Shown: positions 22,485 through 31,216 of the stretch, piece after piece
Layout of the letters: every line of letters starts with the position of its first letter
How positions within the stretch are numbered: position 1 is the stretch's first letter
NCBI GenBank assembly: GCA_021800795.1
Contig: JAJYYO010000021.1
Span: 1 to 61,874, forward strand
Length of the DNA: 61,874 nt
Direction: 5' to 3'
From: Pseudomonadota bacterium
GTDB lineage: Bacteria; Pseudomonadota; Gammaproteobacteria; Burkholderiales; Gallionellaceae
Made by a program: the position numbers and the translations under genes
The notes under the pieces: model-generated
Databases searched by the model: none
What the model saw: only the letters and a program-made list of their open reading frames with translations
Told to the model about the DNA's origin: nothing

Positions 22485-23969
22485 ATGCAGCCTTCCATTA
22501 TCACGGCCCTCGCCCGGCAGTGCGAAAAGCAGCCGGACGCACCCGCCCTGACTGGCGAAAATGACTCGCTCACCTATCAGGATCTGAGTTATGCCATCGA
22601 TCAAATCAGCGCACTGTTGCGCTCATTCCCGGCCAAAACACTGGGTCTGGCGCTCGACAATTCGCCGCTATGGGCGGTGCTTGATCTGGCAGGTTTGGCG
22701 TCAGGGAAAATCGTCATCCCCCTGCCATTTTTTTTCTCTGCCGAACAAATCGTGCACAGCATTACCGACGCGGGTATCGGCTGCATCCTCACCGATCAGC
22801 CCGCTCTGTACCAGACCATACTGGCGGATTCCGGCATAACAGCAACCTATACGCATATCATCAGCGGACATGAAATAACCGAGATTCGCCTGGGCAACCT
22901 GCCCGCGAAGCCCTTGCCACCCGGCACGGTCAAAGTCACTTATACCTCCGGCACCACCGGCCATCCCAAAGGCGTATGCCTTTCTGCCGATGCGCTCTAT
23001 CAGGTGGCAACCTCCCTGCTGGCCGCCACCGGAGGAAAACCTTCCGACAAACATGTCAGCGTGCTGCCGCTGTCCACCCTGCTGGAAAATCTGGCAGGGG
23101 TCTATGTACCGCTTCTGGCGGGAGCGGGTTGTCATCTGTTTTCTCTGGCGACAGTGGGGCTGTCCGGCTCCAGCGGACTGGATGTGCAAAAAATGCTGGG
23201 CGCACTGATCAAATACCGCGCAACCACCACCATCCTGACGCCGCAATTGCTGCACGCAACTGTAGCAGCGATTGAAGCCGGCCACCCCAAACCCGCACAA
23301 TTACGTTTCTGTGCAATAGGCGGCGCATCCGTTTCTGAGCGCCTCCTGCTGCGCGCCGAAAAGCTGGGTATTCCGGTCTTTGAGGGCTATGGCCTGTCCG
23401 AGTGCGCGTCGGTCGTATCGCTCAATACCGAAACCTGTCGTCGTATCGGCAGCGTGGGCAAGCCCTTGCCCCATACAAGACTGAAATTCGACCCGGACGG
23501 CGAAATTCTGGTCGCGGGTGCGACGCTGCTGGGCTACACCGATTGCCTGCCTGTACCGGAATTCTGGCCGACCGGCGACATCGGTCACCTTGACGACGAG
23601 GGTTTTCTGCACCTGACAGGGCGCAAAAAAAACATTTTCATCACCTCGTTCGGCCGCAATGTATCGCCGGAATGGGTGGAACGCGAACTGACGCTGCATC
23701 CCGCCATCGCCCAGGCGGCGGTATTCGGCGAAGCGCGCCCCTGGAACGTCGCCGTAATCGTGCCGCGCGGCAACGCATCGCCGGCAGCAATTGATCAGGC
23801 CATAGCCGACGCAAATCTGGTGCTGCCCGACTATGCTCAGGTAAAATGCTGGCTGCCCGCAAAAGTGCCGTTTCTGCCGCAAAACGGCCAGCTGACCGCC
23901 AATGGCCGGTTGAAACGCGAGGCAATCTGGGCGCAATATCAAACCGACATAAAACAGCTTTATAGTTAA
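22485..23969 (+). CDS. Acyl-AMP ligase (ANL superfamily)
   Basis: The 494-residue product adenylates a carboxylate, probably a fatty acid. I chose the start MQPSIITALARQ for AAAGGAG upstream. ANL motifs are all present: P-loop YTSGTTGHPKG (about 153-163), GYGLSECASV (about 300), PTGDIGHLD (about 358), the hinge GRKKNIFITSFGRNVSPEW (about 375) and the late Lys in NGRLKREAI. It is shorter than typical long-chain acyl-CoA synthetases (about 560), closer to small acyl-AMP ligases. Whether the acceptor is CoA, an ACP or a small amine is open. It lies between the hemolysin-like gene and the HDO gene (14 bp). Confidence 0.9.
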   Translation: MQPSIITALARQCEKQPDAPALTGENDSLTYQDLSYAIDQISALLRSFPAKTLGLALDNSPLWAVLDLAGLASGKIVIPLPFFFSAEQIVHSITDAGIGCILTDQPALYQTILADSGITATYTHIISGHEITEIRLGNLPAKPLPPGTVKVTYTSGTTGHPKGVCLSADALYQVATSLLAATGGKPSDKHVSVLPLSTLLENLAGVYVPLLAGAGCHLFSLATVGLSGSSGLDVQKMLGALIKYRATTTILTPQLLHATVAAIEAGHPKPAQLRFCAIGGASVSERLLLRAEKLGIPVFEGYGLSECASVVSLNTETCRRIGSVGKPLPHTRLKFDPDGEILVAGATLLGYTDCLPVPEFWPTGDIGHLDDEGFLHLTGRKKNIFITSFGRNVSPEWVERELTLHPAIAQAAVFGEARPWNVAVIVPRGNASPAAIDQAIADANLVLPDYAQVKCWLPAKVPFLPQNGQLTANGRLKREAIWAQYQTDIKQLYS

Positions 23970-23983
23970 CCGGAAGGAAGCCC

Positions 23984-24778
23984 ATGACCATCTATCAGCA
24001 ACTGCTGGCGGCCACCGAAGCCGAACGGCGCGAACTGCAAAGCCTGCCCATCATCCGCGCCGCCGCGATGGGGCAGGTCAGCCTGGAAGCCTATACCGCG
24101 TTCCTGACCGAGGCCTACCATCACGTCAAGCACACCACACCGCTGCTGATGTCATGCGGCGGACGTCTGCCTGGAAAGTACGAGTGGCTGAGAACCGCTG
24201 TCGCAGAATATATCGAGGAAGAAGTCGGCCATCAGGAATGGATATTAAACGACATCAGGGCCTGCGGCAGCGATGCGGAGGCGGTACGCAACGGCACGCC
24301 GCGCATCGCCACCGAACTGATGGTAGCCTATGCTTATGACAGCATCGCGCGCGTCAATCCGGTAGCTTTCTTCGGCATGGTACTGGTACTCGAAGGCACC
24401 AGCGTGGCCCTCGCGACTCACGCGGGACAGGCGATTCAGAACAGTCTGGGGTTGGGCAATGATGCGTTTTCCTACCTGACTTCGCACGGCTCGCTGGATG
24501 TCGGTCATGTGGACTTTTACGAATCGTTAGTCAATAAAATAGAGGATACCGACGATCAGGCCTGCCTGATTCATGCGGCAAAAATATTCTACAAGCTGTA
24601 TGGCGACATCTTTCGCGATCTTGGCAGCCGCTTCCTCCCTCACCCAAACCCTGATGGAACGACTAGCCATTCGACTAAGCCATCACAAAACGATGGCAAA
24701 GTCGATGGTTATCTCCCGCATGCGGGGGAGAGGGACAAAGGTTCGCTGCGCGAATCTCATTTTAAGGAAGCCACATGA
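23984..24778 (+). CDS. Haem-oxygenase-like diiron oxidase (HDO; TenA-like fold)
   Basis: The 264-residue helical protein would often be called TenA. However, it carries the metal-ligand pattern of the HDO family (UndA, CADD, BesC group): E43 with H50, E80-x2-H83 (EEEVGH), E137 (VLEGTS), and H168-x3-D172-x2-H175 (HGSLDVGH). Those enzymes use a nonhaem diiron site and O2 for oxidative C-C cleavage or N-oxygenation of fatty acids and amino acids. The TenA active-site Cys pattern is not evident. The core ends near residue 216; the last 48 residues are encoded by a dispersed repeat with an insert (24636-24740). It is flanked by an acyl-AMP ligase and an SDR, so an activated or amidated acyl substrate is plausible. 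Confidence 0.8.
   Translation: MTIYQQLLAATEAERRELQSLPIIRAAAMGQVSLEAYTAFLTEAYHHVKHTTPLLMSCGGRLPGKYEWLRTAVAEYIEEEVGHQEWILNDIRACGSDAEAVRNGTPRIATELMVAYAYDSIARVNPVAFFGMVLVLEGTSVALATHAGQAIQNSLGLGNDAFSYLTSHGSLDVGHVDFYESLVNKIEDTDDQACLIHAAKIFYKLYGDIFRDLGSRFLPHPNPDGTTSHSTKPSQNDGKVDGYLPHAGERDKGSLRESHFKEAT
24636..24740. repeat. Dispersed palindromic repeat, copy R2, with a 60-bp insert
   Basis: TCCCTCACCCAAACCC (24636-24651) is the left half of the repeat and TCTCCCGCATGCGGGGGAGA (from 24712) the right half. Between them (about 24652-24711) lies an insert that itself starts TGATGG and contains CCATCA and two GATGG direct copies. The whole is read in frame as the C-terminal extension of the HDO protein. 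Confidence 0.7.
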
Positions 24779-25608
24779 ATCTGTCCGGCAAACGCATCAT
24801 CCTGACCGGCGCTGCCGGCGGCATCGGTTACCGGCTGGCGTTGTTGCTGGCCTCTAAAGGCGCGCGCCTGGCGCTGGTGGAACGCAACGCGCAGCGCCTT
24901 GCCGAAATCTGCGCTGAAATCAACCAAAGCGGTGGTAATGCAGTCGCCATCGAGCTGGATATGACTTCCGAGGGAGCCGCAGACAAGGTCGTCGCTGCAA
25001 CCTTGCAGTCACTGGGCGGCATCGACATCGTCATCAACAATGCCGGCATCATGGATTTCACCCTGTATGACAGACAGTCGCCCGAACGCATCGCTCAGGT
25101 CATCAACGTCAATGTGATCGCGCCCATGCTGCTGGTGCGCGCAGTCCTGCCGCATCTGCTGGCGCAGAACAGCGGGCGCATCGTCAACATCGGCTCGGCA
25201 TTCGGTTCGATCGGTTTTGCTCATTTCGCCGCCTATTGCACCAGCAAATTCGCGATGCGCGGTTTCTCCGAATCCCTGCGCCGCGAGCTGGTTGACAGCC
25301 AGGTGGGTGTCACTTATGTTTCGCCGCGCGCCGCCAAGACAGCGCTCAACGACGAGATCACCACACAGATGCTGGTCGAGACCAAAACCAACATGGATGA
25401 ACCGGACTATGTAGCCGAACAGATCGTGCGCTCCATCGAGCAGGAGGCGAAAGAATATTTCATCGGTCAGCCCGAATCCTTCTTTGCCAGATTGAACGGC
25501 ATGTTCCCGCGTCTGGTAGACGGGGGATTGTTGAAAAACACGCGTATTGCCCGCAAATACGCTTGCCAAAAAAATAACCCGTCCACTACACCAAGGAGTT
25601 CCAGATGA
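24775..25608 (+). CDS. Short-chain dehydrogenase/reductase
   Basis: This 277-residue classical SDR has the nucleotide-binding TGAAGGIGYRL (about 11-21), NNAGIMD (about 88), the catalytic Ser of NIGSAFGSIGF (about 140) and YCTSKF (Y-x3-K, about 153-157). It probably reduces a keto or aldehyde group, or oxidises an alcohol. Its start overlaps the HDO stop (ATGA) and its stop overlaps the TPR start, so it is part of the same transcript. The acidic/basic choice after the first strand (VERNAQR) does not decide clearly between NADH and NADPH. Confidence 0.9.
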   Translation: MNLSGKRIILTGAAGGIGYRLALLLASKGARLALVERNAQRLAEICAEINQSGGNAVAIELDMTSEGAADKVVAATLQSLGGIDIVINNAGIMDFTLYDRQSPERIAQVINVNVIAPMLLVRAVLPHLLAQNSGRIVNIGSAFGSIGFAHFAAYCTSKFAMRGFSESLRRELVDSQVGVTYVSPRAAKTALNDEITTQMLVETKTNMDEPDYVAEQIVRSIEQEAKEYFIGQPESFFARLNGMFPRLVDGGLLKNTRIARKYACQKNNPSTTPRSSR

Positions 25609-26237
25609 AAATATACGCCTGCCTGCTCGCACTCGCTCTAAGTTTTAATGTATCTGCCGCCACGATGGATGCCTCCATCGCCCAGTTGCAACACGAATGG
25701 GCAACCGCCAACTACCAGACGCCCGAAAAGGATCGTCAAGCTGCGCTCGAAAAGCTGGTCAAAGAAGCGCATCAGGTGACACTTGCCAATCCCGGTCGCG
25801 CAGAGCCCCTGATCTGGGAAGGCATCATCACCAGCACGCTGGCCAAATATCAGTCGCTGTTCTCAGCGGGCGGCACCGCCAAGGCGGCGCGCGATTTGCT
25901 GCTGGCAGCCGAAAAAATCAACCCTGACGCGCTGGATGGTTCCGCACTGACGTCCTTGGGCAGCCTGTATTACAAGGTGCCGCGCTTCGGTTCTTTCGGC
26001 GATTATGACAAGGCGCGCGACTATCTGGAACGCGCTTTGAAAGTCAATCCGAACGGCATAGACCAGAACTATTTTTATGCGGACTTTTTGCTCGAACGCG
26101 GGGAATATGCCAAGTCGCTCGAATACTTCAGAAAGGCCTTGAATGCCCCTGCCCGCCCCGGTCGCGAAGATGCGGATGCCGGTCGCCGCGCCGACATCAA
26201 GATCGGCATCCAGAAGGCCGAGAAAAAGCTGCAATGA
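25605..26237 (+). CDS. Exported TPR-repeat protein
   Basis: The 210-residue product has a signal peptide ([19 protein letters not shown]). Helical repeats follow; the clearest TPR units are about 100-135 ([21 protein letters not shown]) and 135-180 ([18 protein letters not shown], then [20 protein letters not shown]). This periplasmic scaffold may hold or organise partners. It overlaps the SDR upstream and hemH downstream by four bases each, so translation is coupled across the operon. Confidence 0.8.
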   Translation: MKIYACLLALALSFNVSAATMDASIAQLQHEWATANYQTPEKDRQAALEKLVKEAHQVTLANPGRAEPLIWEGIITSTLAKYQSLFSAGGTAKAARDLLLAAEKINPDALDGSALTSLGSLYYKVPRFGSFGDYDKARDYLERALKVNPNGIDQNYFYADFLLERGEYAKSLEYFRKALNAPARPGREDADAGRRADIKIGIQKAEKKLQ

Positions 26238-27322
26238 CCTACCAGATCGAACCCGCATACAAACATGGCACACCCGAGAAGACCGGCATTCTGCTGGTCA
26301 ATCTCGGCACGCCGGAAGCGCCCACCGCCGGCGCTGTGCGCCCCTATCTCAAACAGTTTCTGGGTGACCCGCGCGTGGTGGAAATCCCCAAAGCCGTCTG
26401 GTGGCCGATACTCAACGGCATCATTTTGAACGTCCGTCCGAAGAAATCGGCGGAAAAATATGCCAGTGTCTGGTTACCGGAGGGTTCGCCGCTGCGCGTC
26501 TATACCGAAAAACAGGCTATCCTGCTCAAGGGTTTTCTGGGTGAGCGCACCCGCGCACCGTTCGTCGTCGATTTCGCAATGAGTTACGGCAATCCGTCCA
26601 TACCCGACGTGCTGCGCCGTTTGAAGGAAATGAACTGTCAGCGCATCCTGATCGTGCCCATGTTTCCGCAATATGCGGCCAGTGCGACAGCTCCCGTGTT
26701 CGATCAGGTGTACAGCGCGATGCAGCAGATGCGCAATCAGCCGGCACTGCGCACCATCAAAAACTTTCACGACCATGCGGGCTACATCAGTGCGCTGGCT
26801 AGCAATATCGACGACTACTGGACAAAGCACGGTCGCCCTGAAAAACTGCTGATGAGTTTTCATGGCGTGCCGCAATACACGCTGGAAAAAGGCGACCCTT
26901 ACCACTGCGAATGTCACAAGACCGGCCGTCTGCTGGCACAGGCGCTGGGCCTGACAGGTGAACAATATACCGTGAGTTTCCAGTCGCGCTTTGGCCGTGC
27001 CGAATGGATCAAACCCTACACGACCGCCACGCTCAAGGAACTGGGCCGTCAGAAGACCCGCCGCGTGGATGTGGTCTGCCCCGGCTTTGTCGCGGATTGT
27101 CTGGAAACACTGGAAGAAATCGCGATGGAAGGGCGGGAAGACTTTCAGCACGCGGGCGGCGGCGAATACCACTATATTCCCTGCCTCAATGGTAACAATG
27201 ACTGGATACATGCGCTGACCGACCTGGTATTGGACAATCTGCAAGGCTGGCTGTCCGAACCTGACGCCACCGAACTGGAACAGGGCCGGTTGCGCGCACT
27301 GGAGATGGGCGCAAAGCAGTAG
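26234..27322 (+). CDS. hemH: Ferrochelatase
   Basis: This 362-residue enzyme inserts Fe2+ into protoporphyrin IX, the last step of protohaem synthesis. Landmarks are [12 protein letters not shown] at the N-terminus, [12 protein letters not shown], the catalytic His in MSFHGVPQ (about 206-213) and the conserved [15 protein letters not shown] (about 248-262). The later stretch [17 protein letters not shown] carries the conserved Glu residues of the metal site. The length fits proteobacterial HemH. Its place at the end of the HDO operon may be linked to haem or iron supply for oxygen-using enzymes, but this is inference. Confidence 0.96.
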   Translation: MTYQIEPAYKHGTPEKTGILLVNLGTPEAPTAGAVRPYLKQFLGDPRVVEIPKAVWWPILNGIILNVRPKKSAEKYASVWLPEGSPLRVYTEKQAILLKGFLGERTRAPFVVDFAMSYGNPSIPDVLRRLKEMNCQRILIVPMFPQYAASATAPVFDQVYSAMQQMRNQPALRTIKNFHDHAGYISALASNIDDYWTKHGRPEKLLMSFHGVPQYTLEKGDPYHCECHKTGRLLAQALGLTGEQYTVSFQSRFGRAEWIKPYTTATLKELGRQKTRRVDVVCPGFVADCLETLEEIAMEGREDFQHAGGGEYHYIPCLNGNNDWIHALTDLVLDNLQGWLSEPDATELEQGRLRALEMGAKQ

Positions 27323-27399
27323 CTGTCATATCTCATGCTATAAACAGCCATTCGTGTATCACTGTGCCGACGATTTATAACCCATTGGAGAATACGCAG

Positions 27400-28029
27400 A
27401 TGAGCCAGTTTCCCGAAGACATCTATACCGAGCCGTCGAATACTGATGTGAATACGCTGAACAATCTCGGGCCACTCACCGGCATGGCGGGCATCTGGCG
27501 GGGCACTCGGGGACTGGACGTCAAACCGAAAGTCGAGGGGCCGAAAAAACAGGTTTTCGTCGAACAGATCGAACTGCAACCCATCGACCCGCAGACCAAC
27601 GGCCCCCAGTTGCTGTATGGCCTGCGCTATCACACCCATGTCGTCAAACCGGATCAGGTCAAGACCTATCACGACCAGGTGGGTTACTGGCTATGGGAGC
27701 CCGCCACCGGAACCGTGATCCATACGCTGACGATTCCACGCGCGCAAACCGTCATGGCCGCCGGTCACGCAAACCCTGATGCGAGGGAATTCGAGCTGTT
27801 TGCCGGCAAGGAGTCGGCAAACTTCGGTATATGCTCCTCGCCGTTTCTCGACTATGCCTTCAAGACCGTCGAGTTCCGCATCAAGGTCACGATCAATTCT
27901 GACGACACCTGGTCCTACGAGGAGGACACGGTGCTGATGATCAGGGGAAAGACCGAACCTTTCCACCATACCGACCATAACACCCTGACCCGTATCGCGG
28001 CCCCCACTCCGAACCCGCTGGCGCGATAA
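27400..28029 (+). CDS. Nitrobindin-like (FABP-fold) heme-binding beta-barrel protein
   Basis: The product has 209 residues. I chose the start MSQFPEDIYTEP for GGAGAATACGCAG upstream; the frame opens at 27364. Residues about 20-190 have the THAP4/nitrobindin layout: L-x-G-x-W-R-G-x-R-G (family motif GxWxGxG, here with an Arg), YGLRYHTHVV, VGYWLWEPATGTV, then strands ending in the EEDTVLMIRGK and FHHTDHNTLTRI block. Nitrobindins bind haem through a His near the C-terminus, which could be the His in HTDHN. It lies 77 bp after hemH, consistent with a haem-linked role. Confidence 0.75.
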   Translation: MSQFPEDIYTEPSNTDVNTLNNLGPLTGMAGIWRGTRGLDVKPKVEGPKKQVFVEQIELQPIDPQTNGPQLLYGLRYHTHVVKPDQVKTYHDQVGYWLWEPATGTVIHTLTIPRAQTVMAAGHANPDAREFELFAGKESANFGICSSPFLDYAFKTVEFRIKVTINSDDTWSYEEDTVLMIRGKTEPFHHTDHNTLTRIAAPTPNPLAR

Positions 28030-28037
28030 ATTACACC

Positions 28038-28189
28038 ATGACTGACATTGCTTATGACTTTCAGTGGGATACAGTTAAAGCTGCTATTATATTAACGCAG
28101 ATAAACATGGTGTAACATTCGAACAGGCCGCATCGGCAATGAAAAAAATGGGACGCTACCCTTTATTTTCTGCTTCTGTCATTTTTTGA
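28038..28189 (+). pseudogene. Frameshifted brnT-like toxin remnant
   Basis: The first frame reads MTDIAYDFQWDTVKAAI, and after a frameshift near 28090 another frame continues NADKHGVTFEQAASAM. Together these match the BrnT toxin start (F-x-W-D-x-x-K-A-x-x-N-x-x-K-H-G-V-x-F-E-x-A). The first frame stops at 28113-28115 and the second runs off into KKMGRYPLF and a stop at 28187. No brnA antitoxin follows. This is a decayed type II toxin-antitoxin remnant. Confidence 0.65.
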
Positions 28190-28240
28190 GCGCGACAGCA
28201 ATAAAAACACACGCTTTGATTTTTTCAACCCACTAAAACT

Positions 28241-28418
28241 CTAAGGAATCGCTGATTTATTCGTCTTCCCCGCAAAAGCGGGGGAACCAGCGCCTTTATT
28301 TAACTGGGTTCCCGCCTGATGAAACACCTAAGTATTGACTAAGCAATCAATAAACGATTGCCAAGTCATTACTTATACGCGGGAACGACAAAACCGAATA
28401 AATCAGCGATTTCCTAAG
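28241..28418. mobile_element. MITE-like element with about 23-bp terminal inverted repeats
   Basis: The left end CTAAGGAATCGCTGATTTAT (from 28241) is matched, inverted, by CGAATAAATCAGCGATTTCC (28395-28414), about 22 of 24 bases pairing. The roughly 178-bp interior has no ORF but contains CCCCGCAAAAGCGGGG and two further CGGGAA/TTCCCG segments like the dispersed ATTCCC..GGGAAT repeats of betaproteobacteria. No transposase is present. It sits between the brnT remnant and the usp gene. Confidence 0.7.
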
Positions 28419-28439
28419 TTTCGACCCCAATAGGTACTG

Positions 28440-28880
28440 CTATTCGCTGCGCACCAGCAACACCGGCACAGAGGCACCGCGTACCACGCCTTCGGCCACG
28501 CTGCCGAACAGCAGGTGATTAAATCCTGAACGACCATGGGTGCCGATCACGATCAAATCGGCAGCCCAGTTCAGCGCCTCGGCATCCAGCACGCGCGCGA
28601 TGCGCTCCCCGTTCGCTTCGAGCAAGGCGGTTTCCACCGTGATATCGGCCTGCCGGACGATTTCCTCCGCGCGGGAGAGCGCGCGTTCGCCGATTTTCCG
28701 GGTCAGTTCGCGCAATTCGGCGTAATCCACATAACCTTCGGCGTTGAGAAATTGCAGATCGTCGATCACATGCACCAGACGCAGTAGCGCAGGCTGTGCA
28801 TCAATCAACTTGATGGCTTCCTGCAAAGCCCGGTCGGAAGTGCTGCTGCCGTCTATCGGAACCAGAATGCGTTTATACAT
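28440..28880 (-). CDS. Universal stress protein (UspA family)
   Basis: This 146-residue cytoplasmic protein starts MYKRILVPIDGS and ends with the ATP-binding pattern G-T-H-G-R-S-G-F-x(8)-G-S-V-A-E-G-V-V-R (about 115-135), so it belongs to the nucleotide-binding Usp class. A standalone gene; its 3' end is 22 bp from the MITE-like element, which may have displaced its terminator. Confidence 0.92.
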   Translation of the reverse strand: MYKRILVPIDGSSTSDRALQEAIKLIDAQPALLRLVHVIDDLQFLNAEGYVDYAELRELTRKIGERALSRAEEIVRQADITVETALLEANGERIARVLDAEALNWAADLIVIGTHGRSGFNHLLFGSVAEGVVRGASVPVLLVRSE

Positions 28881-28907
28881 GGAACCCTCCCCTCATAGTT
28901 GTACACC

Positions 28908-29453
28908 TTACAGCTTGATGAAATGCTCGCGGTAATGCCTCATCTCGGCGATGGATTCGTAAATATCGGCCAGCGCTTCATGCTTGCCGTGTTTCTTCAT
29001 GCCTTGCGCGACGTCCGGCTTCCAGCGCTTGACCAGCTCTTTCAACGTGCTGACATCCAGATTCCGGTAATGAAAATAATCTTCGAATACCGGCATCCAG
29101 CGCGCCATGAAGCGCCTGTCCTGACAGATCGAGTTGCCGCACATCGGTGAAGTGCGGGCCGGCACATACTCCTTCATGAAAGCAACCATCTGCGCCTCGA
29201 CAGCCGCCTCGTCCAGGGTCGATGCTTTGACTCTTTCGATCAGGCCAGACTTGCCGTGCATGGACTTGTTCCAGTTATCCATGCCGTCCATCACGCTGTC
29301 GGGCTGATGCACCACCAGCACCGGCGCTTCGGCAATGGTTTCCAGATTATTGTCGGTCACCACGATCGCAACTTCGATGATGCGGTCGGTATCCGGGTTC
29401 AGCCCGGTCATTTCCATGTCGATCCAGACAAGATAGTTTTGATTTTGTGCCAT
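28908..29453 (-). CDS. orn: Oligoribonuclease
   Basis: This 181-residue DEDDh exonuclease degrades 2-5-nt RNAs (and pGpG) to mononucleotides. I chose the start [20 protein letters not shown], which restores the usual length; the frame extends 14 codons upstream. Exo motifs are IDMEMTG (about 11-17), NSICQDRRF and the HYRNLDVS and H-E-A-L-A-D-I region with the last Asp. It is divergent from the Ste24-like protease gene, with 80 bp between. Confidence 0.94.
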   Translation of the reverse strand: MAQNQNYLVWIDMEMTGLNPDTDRIIEVAIVVTDNNLETIAEAPVLVVHQPDSVMDGMDNWNKSMHGKSGLIERVKASTLDEAAVEAQMVAFMKEYVPARTSPMCGNSICQDRRFMARWMPVFEDYFHYRNLDVSTLKELVKRWKPDVAQGMKKHGKHEALADIYESIAEMRHYREHFIKL

Positions 29454-29533
29454 AATCGCTAACGCTATTGAACATTGAGAAGCGTATTGTGTCACAACCG
29501 CACTTACCTACACCATCGTAACGTACAACCTTT

Positions 29534-30796
29534 ATGTCAGCTTCGCTATTCACGCTCATTTTCATCGCAACGCTAGCATTCACCACGCTCGCAAAATTCT
29601 GGCTGGCACGCCGTCATCTGGCGTATATTGCCGCGCATCGGACCGAGGTGCCTGAAGTATTCCGCGAACAAATCCCGCTCGCCAATCACCAGAAGGCGGC
29701 GGACTACACTTCCGCCAGGACGCGTTTCTCCCTGCTGAGCATGCTGTTCGATGCCGCGTTGTTGCTTATCTTTACCGTGGCCGGCGGCATTCAAAAGATA
29801 TCCGACCTGTCGCAGGGCTGGTTCACTTCGCCGTTGTTGCAGGGCATGGCGACCATCGTCATCGCGCTGCTGATATCCAGCCTGCTCGAAGCCCCGTTCA
29901 ACCTGTATCGCACCTTCCGCATCGAGGCGCGTTTCGGCTTCAACAACATGACCTTTGGACTCTATCTGGCAGACGCGGCGAAAGGCCTGCTTGTAGGCGC
30001 CATCCTGGGCCTGCCGCTGCTGGCCGGCGTTTTGTGGCTGATGGCCCGCATGGGCGAATACTGGTGGCTGTATGTATGGGGTTTATGGGTTGTTTTCAAC
30101 CTTTTGATTTTATTTATTTATCCATCCTTCATCGCGCCGCTGTTCAACAAATTCAGCCCGCTTGAAGATGACATAACCAAGACCCGCATCGAAGCACTGC
30201 TGGCCCGTTGCGGCTTCACGAGCAGCGGCCTGTTCGTCATGGACGGCAGCCGTCGCAGTGCACACGGCAACGCCTATTTCACCGGCTTCGGCAAAACCAA
30301 ACGCATCGTGTTCTTCGATACACTGCTGAAACATTTGAACATCGAAGAGGTCGAGGCGGTACTGGCGCATGAACTCGGCCATTTCAAACATCGCCATGTG
30401 ATGAAACGCATTGCGTCAACCTTTGCCATGAGCCTGGGGTTTTTATGGCTGCTGAATTTCCTGATGAAAACCAGCTGGTTCTACCAGGGACTGGGCGTCA
30501 ATCCCGCGTCAAGCTCAGGACAGGCTCACACCGCCACAGCGCTGCTGCTGCTGTTCATGGTGATGCCGGTGCTGGGCTTTTTGCTCGGCCCCGTCATGTC
30601 GGCCTATTCGCGCAAACATGAGTTCGAGGCGGACGCTTACGCCGTGAAACAGACTCGTGCCGGCGATCTGGTGAACGCACTGGTCAAGCTGTATCAGGAC
30701 AATGCGGCGACCCTGACCCCGGACCCACTGTATTCCAAATTTTACGATTCGCATCCGCCCGCGGCAGTGCGTATCGCCAACCTGCAAACCACTTGA
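29534..30796 (+). CDS. M48 membrane metalloprotease, Ste24-like
   Basis: The 420-residue integral membrane zinc protease has seven or so helices. The zinc site HELGHFKHRH (about 279-288) and the downstream Glu of SRKHEFEADAYAV (about 358) are intact. The N-terminal half contains the Ste24 family stretch EAPFNLYRTFRIEARFGFNN-like. In bacteria these proteases act in membrane protein quality control; the prenyl-CAAX substrate of yeast Ste24 is not expected here. Confidence 0.92.
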   Translation: MSASLFTLIFIATLAFTTLAKFWLARRHLAYIAAHRTEVPEVFREQIPLANHQKAADYTSARTRFSLLSMLFDAALLLIFTVAGGIQKISDLSQGWFTSPLLQGMATIVIALLISSLLEAPFNLYRTFRIEARFGFNNMTFGLYLADAAKGLLVGAILGLPLLAGVLWLMARMGEYWWLYVWGLWVVFNLLILFIYPSFIAPLFNKFSPLEDDITKTRIEALLARCGFTSSGLFVMDGSRRSAHGNAYFTGFGKTKRIVFFDTLLKHLNIEEVEAVLAHELGHFKHRHVMKRIASTFAMSLGFLWLLNFLMKTSWFYQGLGVNPASSSGQAHTATALLLLFMVMPVLGFLLGPVMSAYSRKHEFEADAYAVKQTRAGDLVNALVKLYQDNAATLTPDPLYSKFYDSHPPAAVRIANLQTT

Positions 30797-30797
30797 C

Positions 30798-30827
30798 GGA
30801 CATGATGTTACAATTTTCATCATGTCC
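30798..30827 (+). terminator. Hairpin after the Ste24-like gene
   Basis: GGACATGATG-N10-CATCATGTCC is a perfect 10-bp stem directly after the stop codon (TGA). It is followed by ATTTCCC, so the T-run is weak. It probably stabilises or ends the transcript. The R3 repeat starts 3 bp later. Confidence 0.55.
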
Positions 30828-30830
30828 ATT

Positions 30831-30870
30831 TCCCTCACCCAAACCCTCTCCCGGAGGGAGAGGGTACAAA
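30831..30870. repeat. Dispersed palindromic repeat, copy R3
   Basis: TCCCTCACCCAAACCCTCTC followed by CCGGAGGGAGAGGGTACAAA. This is the cleanest copy, with an internal hairpin CCCTCTCCCGGAGGGAGAGGG. It lies between the Ste24-like gene and the cytochrome gene. Confidence 0.8.
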
Positions 30871-30907
30871 CGAATCGCTACGCAATACTTAATTTGACGA
30901 GGACACC

Positions 30908-31213
30908 ATGAAACTGATCGCCGCCCTGATAATGCTTTGTGCCGCCGCAACCGCAACGGCCAACCCCTTCCCGGGCGGCGACTCGCAAACCGGAAAAACG
31001 CTGTTCGATAAATACAAGTGCAACAGCTGTCATTCGGCGATGCTCGGCGGGGACGGCAGCGGCATTTTCACCCGCGCGGATCGCAAGGTACACAATCCTG
31101 CCGAAATGTTTACGCAGTTCAAAATGTGCAGCGCCAATATCGGCGTCAATCTGACAGCGCAGGAGGAACAGCATCTGGGCGCCTATCTCAACCAGTATTA
31201 CAAGTTCAAATAA
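30908..31213 (+). CDS. Small periplasmic c-type cytochrome
   Basis: The 101-residue protein has a signal peptide (MKLIAALIMLCAAATATA-N) and a single haem motif CNSCH (residues about 38-42 of the precursor). A Met in FKMCSANIG is a candidate axial ligand. This is a class I monohaem cytochrome. It is followed after 3 bp by phhB, so the two are probably co-transcribed although no functional link is evident. Confidence 0.88.
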   Translation: MKLIAALIMLCAAATATANPFPGGDSQTGKTLFDKYKCNSCHSAMLGGDGSGIFTRADRKVHNPAEMFTQFKMCSANIGVNLTAQEEQHLGAYLNQYYKFK

Positions 31214-31216
31214 CCC

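Noticed and set aside
23984..24778. Thiaminase II (TenA) assignment for the helical oxygenase-like protein
   Set aside because: The H-x3-D-x2-H and E-x2-H ligand sets match diiron HDOs, no thiamine genes are nearby, and the neighbours handle acyl groups.
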